Positions 19,062 through 27,179 of a stretch of 64,000 nt of DNA are shown piece after piece. Position 1 is the stretch's first letter, and every line of letters begins with the position of its first letter. The position numbers were made by a program, and so were the translations under genes. This stretch comes from Candidatus Nitrospira kreftii. Its GTDB lineage: Bacteria; Nitrospirota; Nitrospiria; Nitrospirales; Nitrospiraceae. The notes beneath the pieces were generated by a model. That model was not told the DNA's origin and did no database searches. It was given only the letters and a program-made list of their open reading frames with translations. The stretch spans positions 2,480,001 through 2,544,000 of the forward strand of contig CP047423.1 in NCBI GenBank assembly GCA_014058405.1, written 5' to 3'.

Positions 19062-19794
19062 CCGGGATCCCCCGCTGGAACAGATAAAAGATTGTAGTTC
19101 CTAACGTCCACTTCTGTATATCGTTATCGTTTTTAAACAAATATTCTTCTAGCAGACGATAATCAAAACCAAAATGCGACCCCCAACCATCGCGTTGATT
19201 TCTGAATGAACTAATGTCAGCACCCGAAAAAAGCGCCTTTTCATAGTTCTTTCTAAAATTCGAGTCTGTAGACAACTCATCCAATGTATATCTAAAAATC
19301 TTTGTCTTAATTAAATATTTAATGGCCCCCACTAAACCAGATTCAATTGGCACACTTATCAGTATGAAACCACCGGGCTTTACCATCAGGTAAATATTGC
19401 GCAACGCAGCTTCAATGTTCCCAACATGCTCAAGCGTCTCGAAGCATGTAACTAAATCTGCCTTCTTAAGGCTCTCATTTGGATTGTTTAAATCAATACA
19501 CTTAAATAAAATATGCGGGTACCGCTGTCGACCTAAATCAAGATTTGCTTCTGTATGATCCCATCCAACAACCTCTTCAGGGTTTAGTATTGATGCAACA
19601 AGATTGGTTATATAGCCATTACTACAGCCCACATCAAAATAGCACGAGACTGATTTACGCCCCATAGAATTAATGGCTCGCCTAATTCCCATGGCTCTTA
19701 ATACATGAGGAATATTCTTGATTTTCCACCATCCTTTGTACGTTAACGAATGATCACAAAGGGAATTATTCATTAAAGCTTTCCGTGTATTCAC
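19012..19794 (-). CDS. SAM-dependent methyltransferase, C-terminus replaced by IS sequence
   Basis: The 260-residue protein has a class I methyltransferase fold with motif I FDVGCSNGYITNLVAS near residue 53, an acidic residue for SAM after VVGWDHTEAN, and LVTCFETLEHV. Such enzymes modify sugars or glycan ends. The last ~20 residues (from about GIPACTGGGVSKV) are encoded by the left end of the IS200/IS605 relic: its CCTGTACAGGCGGGGG repeat and leader are read through, and the stop overlaps the IS start. The native C-terminus is therefore lost and activity uncertain. AT-rich compared with flanks. Confidence 0.8.
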   Translation of the reverse strand: MNTRKALMNNSLCDHSLTYKGWWKIKNIPHVLRAMGIRRAINSMGRKSVSCYFDVGCSNGYITNLVASILNPEEVVGWDHTEANLDLGRQRYPHILFKCIDLNNPNESLKKADLVTCFETLEHVGNIEAALRNIYLMVKPGGFILISVPIESGLVGAIKYLIKTKIFRYTLDELSTDSNFRKNYEKALFSGADISSFRNQRDGWGSHFGFDYRLLEEYLFKNDNDIQKWTLGTTIFYLFQRGIPACTGGGVSKVPRLPVE

Positions 19795-20054
19795 CGATCA
19801 TATATTAAGCACATCCAGATACTTGACAAACAAATACTCACACGTAATTTAGTTCTAAATACAGTAAATCGCTGGGACACCAATTTACGGAAACCGAGCA
19901 ACAAAAGCCCATTTGATCAGCACTCAATATCACCTTAAGCACGGACGTATCCACTCAGTTATGAACTGAAGTAATTTATTAAAGTAACAATAGTAGCTCC
20001 TTTCTAAAAATGTTTTGCCATTTCTAAAATCAATCCAATTTGATAGAGACATGA

Positions 20055-21038
20055 TTACATCAGTTCTCGATTTATAATAGCTCCCTTTGCCTCAATATCT
20101 TTAATGAAATCTCGTGATGCGCTCAGCCATGCCGGGTCAGTAAATGGAAACTCATCATTATCCCAAATAAAAACCCCATCAGCATATTTAAAGGCTGTTT
20201 CTAACTGCAATTTCCAAAATTTATAGTCTATTCTTTTCCCTGAATATCTTGATCTATCGTGAAATTCAGGCCATAAGAATACAATGATTTTTTGCCCCTT
20301 CCTTGCAAGTCGTCTTGCTTCGCTTATATGCTCTCTCGCATAGATCTTCCACTTATCTGGGTCATTGTGAAACGCATACAAACTTGGATAAAACACGTCC
20401 AATTCGTCTGCTAAATCTTGAAGCAAATCGTTTCGTCTTTGCCAGGATTGATAAATCCCAGAGCTTCTTGGCGAAAGAGACGCTTTTAACTCTCGATGGA
20501 CAGGCAAGCCATAATAGCCTAACTGCCTATCTGGTAGGTGTTTCCTCATTTTCCTTAAAGTTGTAACGTATTTTTCTGCGCTAGCCTTAGCTTCTTTGTC
20601 ATTGACGTCTAATCCAACCTTCCAAACTTCTATATCAAATATCGTGTATCTTTTTGGTGCTTCACTTCCTTCTCGCAATATTTGCAAAGCTGCATTTGTT
20701 ATATATTTTTCACTAGGAACATCAATTACCGTTTTCCCGCTATCTTCTAAATTCAGCATCTCTAGCACCTTAGGTGTTTCTGTCTTTTTCTCAGTGTTCT
20801 TAATTCCGAATCTTCCTTCATATGATAACCTCACAAATATCATAGGTTTTAGTTGATCAAATGGTGTATTGGCTCTAGTCAACTGATAGAGCATTATGAA
20901 ATCCTTGTTCTCAGAAGCGCTGACATCAATTGAGCTAACTGCAACTAGACAAATAGCAGCATTTATAAAAACACTCGCTGAAAGCTCAGAAAACATAGCC
21001 TTCAATGAAACTCTTCTATCGCTACTGAATAAAGGCAT
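20055..21038 (-). CDS. secreted TIM-barrel protein resembling GH56 hyaluronidases
   Basis: The 327-residue product has an N-terminal hydrophobic signal (SASVFINAAICLVAVSSIDV at about 20-39). Its order of motifs resembles GH56 hyaluronidases: TIFDIEVWK (compare the catalytic DWExW), GYYGLPVHRE (compare GYYLFP), LDVFYPSLYAF (compare ALYPSIY), then a YAREHISEARRLA helix and IIVFLWPEFH. The acidic pair would be Asp/Glu in DIE. A role cutting or trimming the polysaccharide in the periplasm or outside the cell is plausible from the gene's place in the EPS cluster. This is motif reading only, without a search. The region is AT-rich; the 260-bp gap beyond its 3' end (19795-20054) shows no gene. Confidence 0.5.
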   Translation of the reverse strand: MPLFSSDRRVSLKAMFSELSASVFINAAICLVAVSSIDVSASENKDFIMLYQLTRANTPFDQLKPMIFVRLSYEGRFGIKNTEKKTETPKVLEMLNLEDSGKTVIDVPSEKYITNAALQILREGSEAPKRYTIFDIEVWKVGLDVNDKEAKASAEKYVTTLRKMRKHLPDRQLGYYGLPVHRELKASLSPRSSGIYQSWQRRNDLLQDLADELDVFYPSLYAFHNDPDKWKIYAREHISEARRLARKGQKIIVFLWPEFHDRSRYSGKRIDYKFWKLQLETAFKYADGVFIWDNDEFPFTDPAWLSASRDFIKDIEAKGAIINRELM

Positions 21039-21179
21039 TAATCTAACTCGTGTATTTTGGATGCTAACAAAGTATTTCTATATTTCTAAGCTCTAACTAG
21101 ATCGCAAGCTGTAATCAGGACGAACAGCTCCCTGTCGTTAATGGCTGCCTCATACGATTTAGCGGCAACCGCATCTTGG

Positions 21180-22019
21180 CTACTGAGTGCGAGCGCAAGC
21201 AAACTGATCAGGAAGCTTCTTTTTACGGTATTCTTTGTAATCATGAATTCCCTCAAAATATGCTCGTACTGCCCCCCCGTACCCTATCGTGGCGGCTAGA
21301 GCGAGCCGCTTTCGAAAATAAAAACCAAACCCCACAAAATACGAGAGCCAACCGTACAACCGATAGAATACGGCACCTCTACTGTTTTCGGATACGATGG
21401 AAAACTTTCTGCCGGTACTTTCCTGAGGATGAATATTTATCGCAATCGGGACAAAACGGATTTTCAACCCCGCATTCAAACAATCCAATAGGAATATGAC
21501 CTCTTCACCCATCGGATAATTCGCACCTAAACCAAATGATTCATCGAATTTGATATTGTGTTCCGCGATAGATCGCTTCCGTGCAGCGATTTCAAACGAA
21601 GTTACTTTGGCAATGGTGAATTTATTGTGCTGATAGGACCGATTCTTATACGGCTTCCTCAGCCTCCCATCAGGCTCTAGCGCCATGAACGTCAAGATGT
21701 CTTGAGTTGTGTCTTCCGAAAACGCTCTTGCGATTTTGTCGAAAGATCCAGGTATGAATTCGATGTCATCATCACATATGACGAATACCTCGCCGTTCGC
21801 CAAAGAAATGAGACGATTACGACTTCTGGAGAGACCTGTCTCTTGAAAAGAATAACACCGCACATTCGGCGCAATGTGAAATGGTTCCTGGCATTCCGAC
21901 GCGTCGGTCATTTGATTGACCACGATTACATTGACGAAATCTGGTACGGTCGCCAGAAGTCTATCTAACCCCCCTGGACGATAATTCATCGTCGATACGA
22001 GAAGATCGATTAAGAGCAT
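21180..22019 (-). CDS. glycosyltransferase (GT-A, family 2-like)
   Basis: The 279-residue product starts MLLIDLLVSTMNYRPGGLDR and carries GLSRSRNRLISLANGEVFVI followed by the metal-binding CDDDIEF, then GLGANYPMGEEVIFLLDCL, a pattern of GT2-like enzymes. A hydrophobic segment near the C-terminus (LSYFVGFGFYF) may touch the membrane. I chose the ATG at 22019 because GAGGAC sits about 9 bp upstream and family similarity begins there; 12 extra codons upstream have no support. It is one of three transferases in this cluster. Confidence 0.78.
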   Translation of the reverse strand: MLLIDLLVSTMNYRPGGLDRLLATVPDFVNVIVVNQMTDASECQEPFHIAPNVRCYSFQETGLSRSRNRLISLANGEVFVICDDDIEFIPGSFDKIARAFSEDTTQDILTFMALEPDGRLRKPYKNRSYQHNKFTIAKVTSFEIAARKRSIAEHNIKFDESFGLGANYPMGEEVIFLLDCLNAGLKIRFVPIAINIHPQESTGRKFSIVSENSRGAVFYRLYGWLSYFVGFGFYFRKRLALAATIGYGGAVRAYFEGIHDYKEYRKKKLPDQFACARTQ

Positions 22020-22153
22020 AGGCCTGTCCTCTGTTGATTGTCGGGGACTACGCACTGAGGCTGCGGCTTCTCAAATCACTCCCAGCTCGGCGTATCGCAT
22101 CCAGGTACACAGGTTCATTGGAAGTCGCTGTTCTTCGCGCTGACTCTCACCCA

Positions 22154-23299
22154 TCACGCAGGGACCTCGCGCGTGATCAACGTCGCAGCATAGCCGATAA
22201 AGACAAATAAGATCCTGGCCTCATAGAGACTGAACGATTTCAGGAACGCCCCGATCAAGAATCCGACCAACAGCACGCACCAAACCTTATGCTCATGGTC
22301 AACCTTAATCAGTGCGTACACGGAATACACCAGAAACAGCAGCAGTAGCAGCATCGCAAACAGTCCGCCATCAACAAAGGCTTCAAGCAGGATGTTATGA
22401 GGGTACTTTCCTAATGCATCTCCGCTACCTGCTAACCCGACACCAAAGGAAAAATTTTCAAAAATGACCTTTCCGGCTTTTCCCATCAAGACCATTCTTC
22501 CGGCAACCGAAGTGTCGTCTCCAAAGAGCTTCTCTAAACGAAACACGGAATGGTCGATTGCATCCCATAGTTGCGCGATCAACGATTCATTGAATAACAC
22601 CCACGCAGTTAAGACAAGCAAAAATGCTAAACAGCCCGTAACGGTTCGCATGGCTGATATCTTAGCGGCTCGAAGCATCATGTATATGCCAACACAGGCG
22701 GCAGATATTATCGAGTAGCGTGCCCCGGAAATCGCAACGAAGCTGAAACAAAATGCGGTCAGCGCGTACCTTTCCAGGGCATTACGCCCGTTAAATGAAA
22801 AATAGATCAACAAGACGACGGCATATAAGGAAGTTGTCAGATAGTCAATCTTGTACGCTGCGGAGCTCCAATGATAATAGGTGTGATATGAAAATGAGTT
22901 CTTAGATAAGTGATACACAACGTAACACGCGATGGGCAGAAAGATCAGCGCAGCTACCCGAAAGAAGCAATGCGTGGAACCTGCTTTCCCAAGCCAGACA
23001 CCGAGGAGATAACTGATCACCAAAAAGCACAGCAACCCCAGATAATCCACTCGAATATCCTGAGTCGCAAACAACGAGGCTACGACGGATATGCCAGTGT
23101 ACGCGCAAAGCAAGAACAGCTGTCTCAGATTGGCCCATTTGACGACGGTGATATTCGCCAATAGAACAAGAAAGCCCAGTACAAAAATCGCATAGACCGA
23201 ATAGATCTGGTTGTGCGCGAGCAATACTGGCCTAAACAATGGAATCGACACAAAGAGAGCAAGCACCCCAGACTGAATCAACGATGCGTTAGCAGACAT
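22154..23299 (-). CDS. O-antigen ligase/polymerase family membrane protein (Wzy-like)
   Basis: The 381-residue protein has about ten hydrophobic segments and a large periplasmic loop containing GRMVLMGKAGKVIFENFSFG, GVGLAGSGDALG and KYPHNILLEAF. The G-x-G and HNxxLE pattern is typical of the Wzy_C (O-antigen ligase/polymerase) family. It would polymerise lipid-linked repeat units on the periplasmic face. It overlaps the start of the preceding transferase by 11 bp, in line with one operon. Ligase and polymerase functions cannot be told apart from sequence alone. Confidence 0.82.
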   Translation of the reverse strand: MSANASLIQSGVLALFVSIPLFRPVLLAHNQIYSVYAIFVLGFLVLLANITVVKWANLRQLFLLCAYTGISVVASLFATQDIRVDYLGLLCFLVISYLLGVWLGKAGSTHCFFRVAALIFLPIACYVVYHLSKNSFSYHTYYHWSSAAYKIDYLTTSLYAVVLLIYFSFNGRNALERYALTAFCFSFVAISGARYSIISAACVGIYMMLRAAKISAMRTVTGCLAFLLVLTAWVLFNESLIAQLWDAIDHSVFRLEKLFGDDTSVAGRMVLMGKAGKVIFENFSFGVGLAGSGDALGKYPHNILLEAFVDGGLFAMLLLLLFLVYSVYALIKVDHEHKVWCVLLVGFLIGAFLKSFSLYEARILFVFIGYAATLITREVPA

Positions 23300-24158
23300 G
23301 ATGACGTGACCACAGCCTTTTGATCTGTCGGTAAGCGGAAAGCGCGGCGATATTGAATTCGAACAACAACCGGTGAATGGCTCGAAAGACCGATTGCGTT
23401 GCGTTAGACAAGTCTAGATTGTCGGGCACGCGAAATGACGACAACGTCACCACAGGGAAGTGCGCTAGCTTTTGTCCCATCAGATCGTGTTCTTCGATGA
23501 AGACTCGATTCACGGTATCGACTTTGATTTTTGTTACGCTGACCGGATCGCTCCATCTGAGATAACCGTGCAGACAATCGCTCAGCACGTAAAACGGATA
23601 GTCGGCTAACCCGGCATTGACAAAGCGGTAACTGTGTTCTGTGTGGCCGAACCGCCGGTATTTCGCAAAACAAGTATGAAAGCCGCCGACTGTGTCTATG
23701 CCGGTTTTTGTAAAATAGTTAAACGGCGCTCCGCCAAACAATGAACAATAGACTGTAAATCCGTTTATCAATCGTAATTCTTTCTGTTTCCCAAAAATTC
23801 TCTCCTCGGGAAACAGTGACATGTGGTGTACGTTCAATTCTTGTGCCGCTTTGATATGCAGGTCGAACACGGCAGAGTTGAGTAATCCAACGTCGTCTTC
23901 TACAAAAAAGTAGTGATCGTAATCGCTGAATGTACTCAAAATTCTGTTTTTTGATAACCCGACACCCTCCTGAACTTCCGAGCAAACGATCGGTATGTTG
24001 TGCCTATTGCAAAATGCAATGGTTTTTTCATCGTGGCCGTCTAGGCTGACGACAAAATCATAGTCAGGATTGGTTCGACAGAAGGTAATATAGTCCCACG
24101 CAAACGTCTTGACCGCCAAACTTCGATTCGCAGTCGTGATACAGATTAACGCCTTCAT
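23289..24158 (-). CDS. glycosyltransferase-like protein (GT-A fold)
   Basis: The 289-residue protein starts MKALICITTANRSLAVKTFA and has DFVVSLDGHDEKTIAFC, GVGLSKNRILSTF and the DxD-like HYFFVEDDVGLL, with a conserved TGIDTVGGFHTCFAKYRRFG acceptor-side region. These support a family-2-type nucleotide-sugar transferase without membrane segments. It overlaps wzy by 11 bp and lies 8 bp downstream of the flippase, indicating co-translation within the glycan operon. Donor and acceptor sugars are unknown. Confidence 0.75.
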   Translation of the reverse strand: MKALICITTANRSLAVKTFAWDYITFCRTNPDYDFVVSLDGHDEKTIAFCNRHNIPIVCSEVQEGVGLSKNRILSTFSDYDHYFFVEDDVGLLNSAVFDLHIKAAQELNVHHMSLFPEERIFGKQKELRLINGFTVYCSLFGGAPFNYFTKTGIDTVGGFHTCFAKYRRFGHTEHSYRFVNAGLADYPFYVLSDCLHGYLRWSDPVSVTKIKVDTVNRVFIEEHDLMGQKLAHFPVVTLSSFRVPDNLDLSNATQSVFRAIHRLLFEFNIAALSAYRQIKRLWSRHHVC

Positions 24159-24166
24159 TAAAACCC

Positions 24167-25375
24167 TTAACCTGTATGTCCGTTATTAGAGACGATTCGG
24201 ATTCCCAGAACGAGCAGTACCGTCTCGCAGATCAAAATGACCAGCGCAGCACCTAGACCATTGAACAGATGTATGAACGGAAAATAGAGCAATGCGGCTA
24301 CAACACAAACCATGAAGAATGCCTGCTTACGTCTAACAAATTCTCCATAATACGTTGCAAACACCATTACATACAAAGTGCCTATAGACCCAGGAATCAC
24401 GGATAGGAGCAATATGGTAAATTCACGGTCATAGTCGAGAGCGGCGTGCTGACCATAAAGCAAATCCAACAATGGCTCTTTCACTGCAAGGGCTGCAGCA
24501 ACTATCATCAACAACATCAGCAAAATCCTTAGCGCGATTCTTTTGTGATTCAGTCGGCCAACTCCGCTGATCAGTGTCGGCACTAGCACCTGAAAACCAG
24601 AATTCAACATTCCTTTGATCGCATAGATAACGCGCAGGATGGCCGAAAACGCGCCGACTTCTTCCTTGGAAACTTGATGACTAAGAAAGAATATCGGCAT
24701 ATTCATTAGCGACACCGAAGCAATATTTGAAAAAAACACATCTTTCGTACTGTTCATAAGTCCCTTCAACTCTTTAACGGTCGGGATACGCGGGACATGC
24801 CGTCGCCACATGATTGCGCTGGCCAGCAACCCGACATTCAGATAGCTAAACGAATAGATCATCGGCAGTGCGATGAGATCCTCTTCTCGAGTGATGAGCA
24901 AAAGCACCATAACAAATGTACTTCCCCGCAGCATGAAATTGAGCAGCGCAAGCTGCTTGAAACATTGACTGCCCTGAAAGTACCAAACCGGAAATAAGGC
25001 TTGCCCCAACCAAGCGAAGCTGTACCAGAAACTCAATTGCGCCGCTCTTACTGGCACGACCGCATAGACTGCCGAAGCAACCGCGATCAGCGCCACCGCC
25101 AGAGCAATTTGCAACACGAATGTCACCGAAATTACTTCGTCGATAGCTTGACCATGTTTCTTTCGTTCGGCTATGTCCTTGGTCACATAAATATTGAAGC
25201 CGAACTGAACCACAATAATGCCGATGTTGATGATCGATTGGGAAACAGAGAAGTCTCCGAATGCAGCAAGGCCAAGCGTCCGAACCAGATACGGAATCAA
25301 TATCAGCGGCATCATATAATTAGCCGCCTGCGCCAGGACCATGTAATTAATGTTTTGGATAAGGCGTAGGTTCAT
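24167..25375 (-). CDS. polysaccharide flippase (Wzx-like, MOP superfamily)
   Basis: The 402-residue protein begins MNLRLIQNINYMVLAQAANY with MMPLILIPYLVRTLGLAAFG, the signature start of Wzx/RfbX O-unit flippases, and has about twelve hydrophobic helices. It would move undecaprenyl-linked repeat units across the inner membrane for Wzy. It is the first gene of the inferred transcript running down to the AT-rich genes. The upstream 634 bp carry no recognisable gene and probably the promoter. Confidence 0.88.
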   Translation of the reverse strand: MNLRLIQNINYMVLAQAANYMMPLILIPYLVRTLGLAAFGDFSVSQSIINIGIIVVQFGFNIYVTKDIAERKKHGQAIDEVISVTFVLQIALAVALIAVASAVYAVVPVRAAQLSFWYSFAWLGQALFPVWYFQGSQCFKQLALLNFMLRGSTFVMVLLLITREEDLIALPMIYSFSYLNVGLLASAIMWRRHVPRIPTVKELKGLMNSTKDVFFSNIASVSLMNMPIFFLSHQVSKEEVGAFSAILRVIYAIKGMLNSGFQVLVPTLISGVGRLNHKRIALRILLMLLMIVAAALAVKEPLLDLLYGQHAALDYDREFTILLLSVIPGSIGTLYVMVFATYYGEFVRRKQAFFMVCVVAALLYFPFIHLFNGLGAALVILICETVLLVLGIRIVSNNGHTG

Positions 25376-26009
25376 AGTTCAACGGTGAACGTTTTCTTCC
25401 ACGGTTGTCATGACCATGAGTCATAAACAAGGCCATGACACACTCGGAGGTCGTACAGCTTGCCCTTGGTATCGGGTGAGTTTGTCGGAACAATCCACGA
25501 CAATCGAATTCACGCCACCGGGTTTGGTTACGATGGCGATGCAGACAAGCATACACCGACGATATGGCGATCAATACAACGTTACAACCTTGAGAAGCTC
25601 TTTCATGCAATCAGAAACCTTTATCACCAGACTCCATCAAGTTGAGCTTCGACTTTACTGACGCGTTTTTGAGAAAGGGGATGCGCAACAAAGTCCCGCA
25701 TCCGCACGATCTCATTAGCAAGACTCCTGTGATGGTATTGACCCGAAACACCTGTGGCAACTTTAAACTATTTTCACGACAGTCAGATCTGGCCAGAGGA
25801 ACACATCCCACTGACATGATGAGTCAACGGATTACTGTACAAATGCATTCTTTCTTGGACGAACAGGCAGGCATCTGGACTAAAACTTCGCTCCCGATCA
25901 ACTGTCGATTGGATTGAAACTATCGAACTAATGCCTTGAACTACCCTGGCAGCTTAGATGAGGATGAAACTCCAAAGTTGTTTATATCGCCCAAATCATG
26001 TATCGATTT
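25376..26009. other. 634-bp region without a supported gene
   Basis: Only short unsupported frames occur here, the longest about 90 codons on either strand, with no recognisable family pattern. The stretch lies between the flippase start and the wecB fragment. It may hold the promoter of the minus-strand glycan genes and decayed sequence. Confidence 0.5.
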
Positions 26010-26198
26010 TTATAATACCCGCTCCAAACACTCCACAATCCGTTCCGCCGCTTTTCCGTCCCACATCGGTGGAATCGCCCCTTTCCTCCACTGCCCCGCC
26101 ATCAAGCGGCTGAGTGCGGGAGGAAGCGTGCTGGGATCGGTTCCGATGAGTTCGTTGGTGCCTATCGTGATGGTTTTAGGACGTCCAGTGTTGTCCCG
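26010..26198 (-). pseudogene. 3' fragment of a second UDP-GlcNAc 2-epimerase gene
   Basis: The minus strand reads RDNTGRPKTITIGTNELIGT, DPSTLPPALSRLMAGQWRKG, AIPPMWDGKAAERIVECLER, VL, stop TAA at 26010-26012. This is the C-terminus of WecB and lines up with the end of the intact wecB at 27180-27400, though it is clearly diverged (roughly three quarters identical by eye). No start or N-terminal two-thirds exists. The fragment lies on the far side of a toxin-antitoxin-like cassette from intact wecB, so it is a relic of a separate wecB copy cut by rearrangement. Confidence 0.85.
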
Positions 26199-26303
26199 AA
26201 TGATCGCAACATTCTGAGAATCGCCGTTTCCCCAGAAGTGTTCTTTCTCTACCGCCTCTTACAGATATCCTCTCGACTTTGGTGCGTGAGGAGTTCACAC
26301 AGG

Positions 26304-26585
26304 TTAGGCCGCGTGTCCTGTGGACGTCCTTGGACGGTGGGCCGGAGCTCCATGCAGCATACCGTCAACGCTGATATCCTCATCGACATCAGGCCAATGA
26401 ACCCCCTGACCGTCGCCAAGGATCTCCCAATGTTGTCGCTGCTTCTTGGTAGCGTTCGCTAACCGCCATGACCAGACCAAGGGTACGCTGATCGTTCGTC
26501 CATCCACCAAATGCGCAATGATCTCATCGTCGGTGACTTCCACGGTCATGACGCGAGGGTCAGCGATCTTCGCCGCAGTGTTCAT
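26304..26585 (-). CDS. DUF2442 protein, likely partner of DUF4160
   Basis: The 93-residue product starts MNTAAKIADPRVMTVEVTDD and contains HLVDGRTISVPLVWSWRLAN and the acidic HWPDVDEDISVDGMLHG end, typical of DUF2442. Proteins of this family are regularly encoded next to DUF4160 and the pair is suspected to be a toxin-antitoxin-like module. It overlaps the DUF4160 gene by 26 bp. I chose the ATG at 26585 because a longer frame only reads the overlapping gene in another phase. Function is unproven. Confidence 0.75.
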   Translation of the reverse strand: MNTAAKIADPRVMTVEVTDDEIIAHLVDGRTISVPLVWSWRLANATKKQRQHWEILGDGQGVHWPDVDEDISVDGMLHGAPAHRPRTSTGHAA

Positions 26586-26847
26586 GCCATGCCTCCATGA
26601 TTCGCCCAGTATTCTCCTCCACAAGTCGTCGAATGATAGTGAGCTCCCTTGGAGAAAACCCGCCATTCTTACTCAAGGCGATCGGTTCCAACCAAAACTT
26701 GCACGTGAACTTTTCTCTTTGAATATGCACATGCTTCGGCTCATGACGATCAAAACTATAGAAGAACACACGGTAGGGGCCTTCAATATTTTTACCGTGG
26801 GCATCGACCTTCCGTAGACGACCCGAGCACATCCATGTTGATCCCAA
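26560..26847 (-). CDS. DUF4160 protein with a rebuilt 5' end
   Basis: From about residue 24 the 95-residue frame reads GPYRVFFYSFDRHEPKHVHI, QREKFTCKFWLEPIALSKNG and GFSPRELTIIRRLVEENTGR, the DUF4160 core. Its leading residues (MGSTWMCSGRLRKVD) come partly from the first codons of a lost VapC-like gene in another frame. Translation could start with TTG at 26845-26847, directly after the antitoxin stop, or ATG at 26830-26832. It therefore probably depends on re-initiation after the antitoxin gene. Partner DUF2442 overlaps downstream. Confidence 0.65.
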   Translation of the reverse strand: MGSTWMCSGRLRKVDAHGKNIEGPYRVFFYSFDRHEPKHVHIQREKFTCKFWLEPIALSKNGGFSPRELTIIRRLVEENTGRIMEAWHEHCGEDR

Positions 26848-26851
26848 TCAC
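26825..26851 (-). pseudogene. remnant of a VapC-like PIN toxin start
   Basis: A GTG overlapping the antitoxin stop (GTGA) begins VIGINMDVL, which resembles the opening of PIN-domain toxins (MIGIDTNVLVRYL). The frame then diverges at once into the DUF4160 gene sequence. Only about nine codons remain. The call rests on this short match plus the usual antitoxin-PIN gene order. Confidence 0.5.
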
Positions 26852-27087
26852 CGAGTACTCCCGCGCTTGCGAATGGCTCGATTCATCTCCGCAACCGTCA
26901 CGGGTTTTGTCGGACGTTTGAGCATACCGGCAAGTTCCGATACATCGACCGTCGCCGGTAGGAGAAGAACTTGACCGTTTTCGTCGATGACAAATTCCAG
27001 TCGATCTCCTGGATTGAGATTCAGTCGCTTGCGCACGTCTTTCGGAATGGTGGCTTGCCCCTTGTTGGTCAAGGTTGACATCGACAT
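26848..27087 (-). CDS. AbrB/MazE-type antitoxin (SpoVT-AbrB domain)
   Basis: The 79-residue protein begins MSMSTLTNKGQATIPKDVRK and has RLNLNPGDRLEFVIDENGQV, the swapped-hairpin DNA-binding domain of AbrB/MazE antitoxins, followed by a toxin-binding-type tail ending TVAEMNRAIRKRGSTR. These usually precede a PIN-domain toxin by a stop/start overlap. Here the toxin gene has been reduced to about nine codons and replaced by DUF4160, so the antitoxin is orphaned or re-paired. The gene starts 92 bp after the wecB stop. Confidence 0.82.
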   Translation of the reverse strand: MSMSTLTNKGQATIPKDVRKRLNLNPGDRLEFVIDENGQVLLLPATVDVSELAGMLKRPTKPVTVAEMNRAIRKRGSTR

Positions 27088-27179
27088 TGTTCATCCGTAC
27101 ATTGCGTACTGATCGTTACTTTATCGTAAAGGTCAGAGTTTCGCGAGGTCTTATCCTGCTCATAAGACCCAGATTGAAT

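Noticed and set aside
25642..25917. 91-codon frame in the gap before the flippase gene
   Set aside because: No ribosome site, domain or coding pattern supports it.
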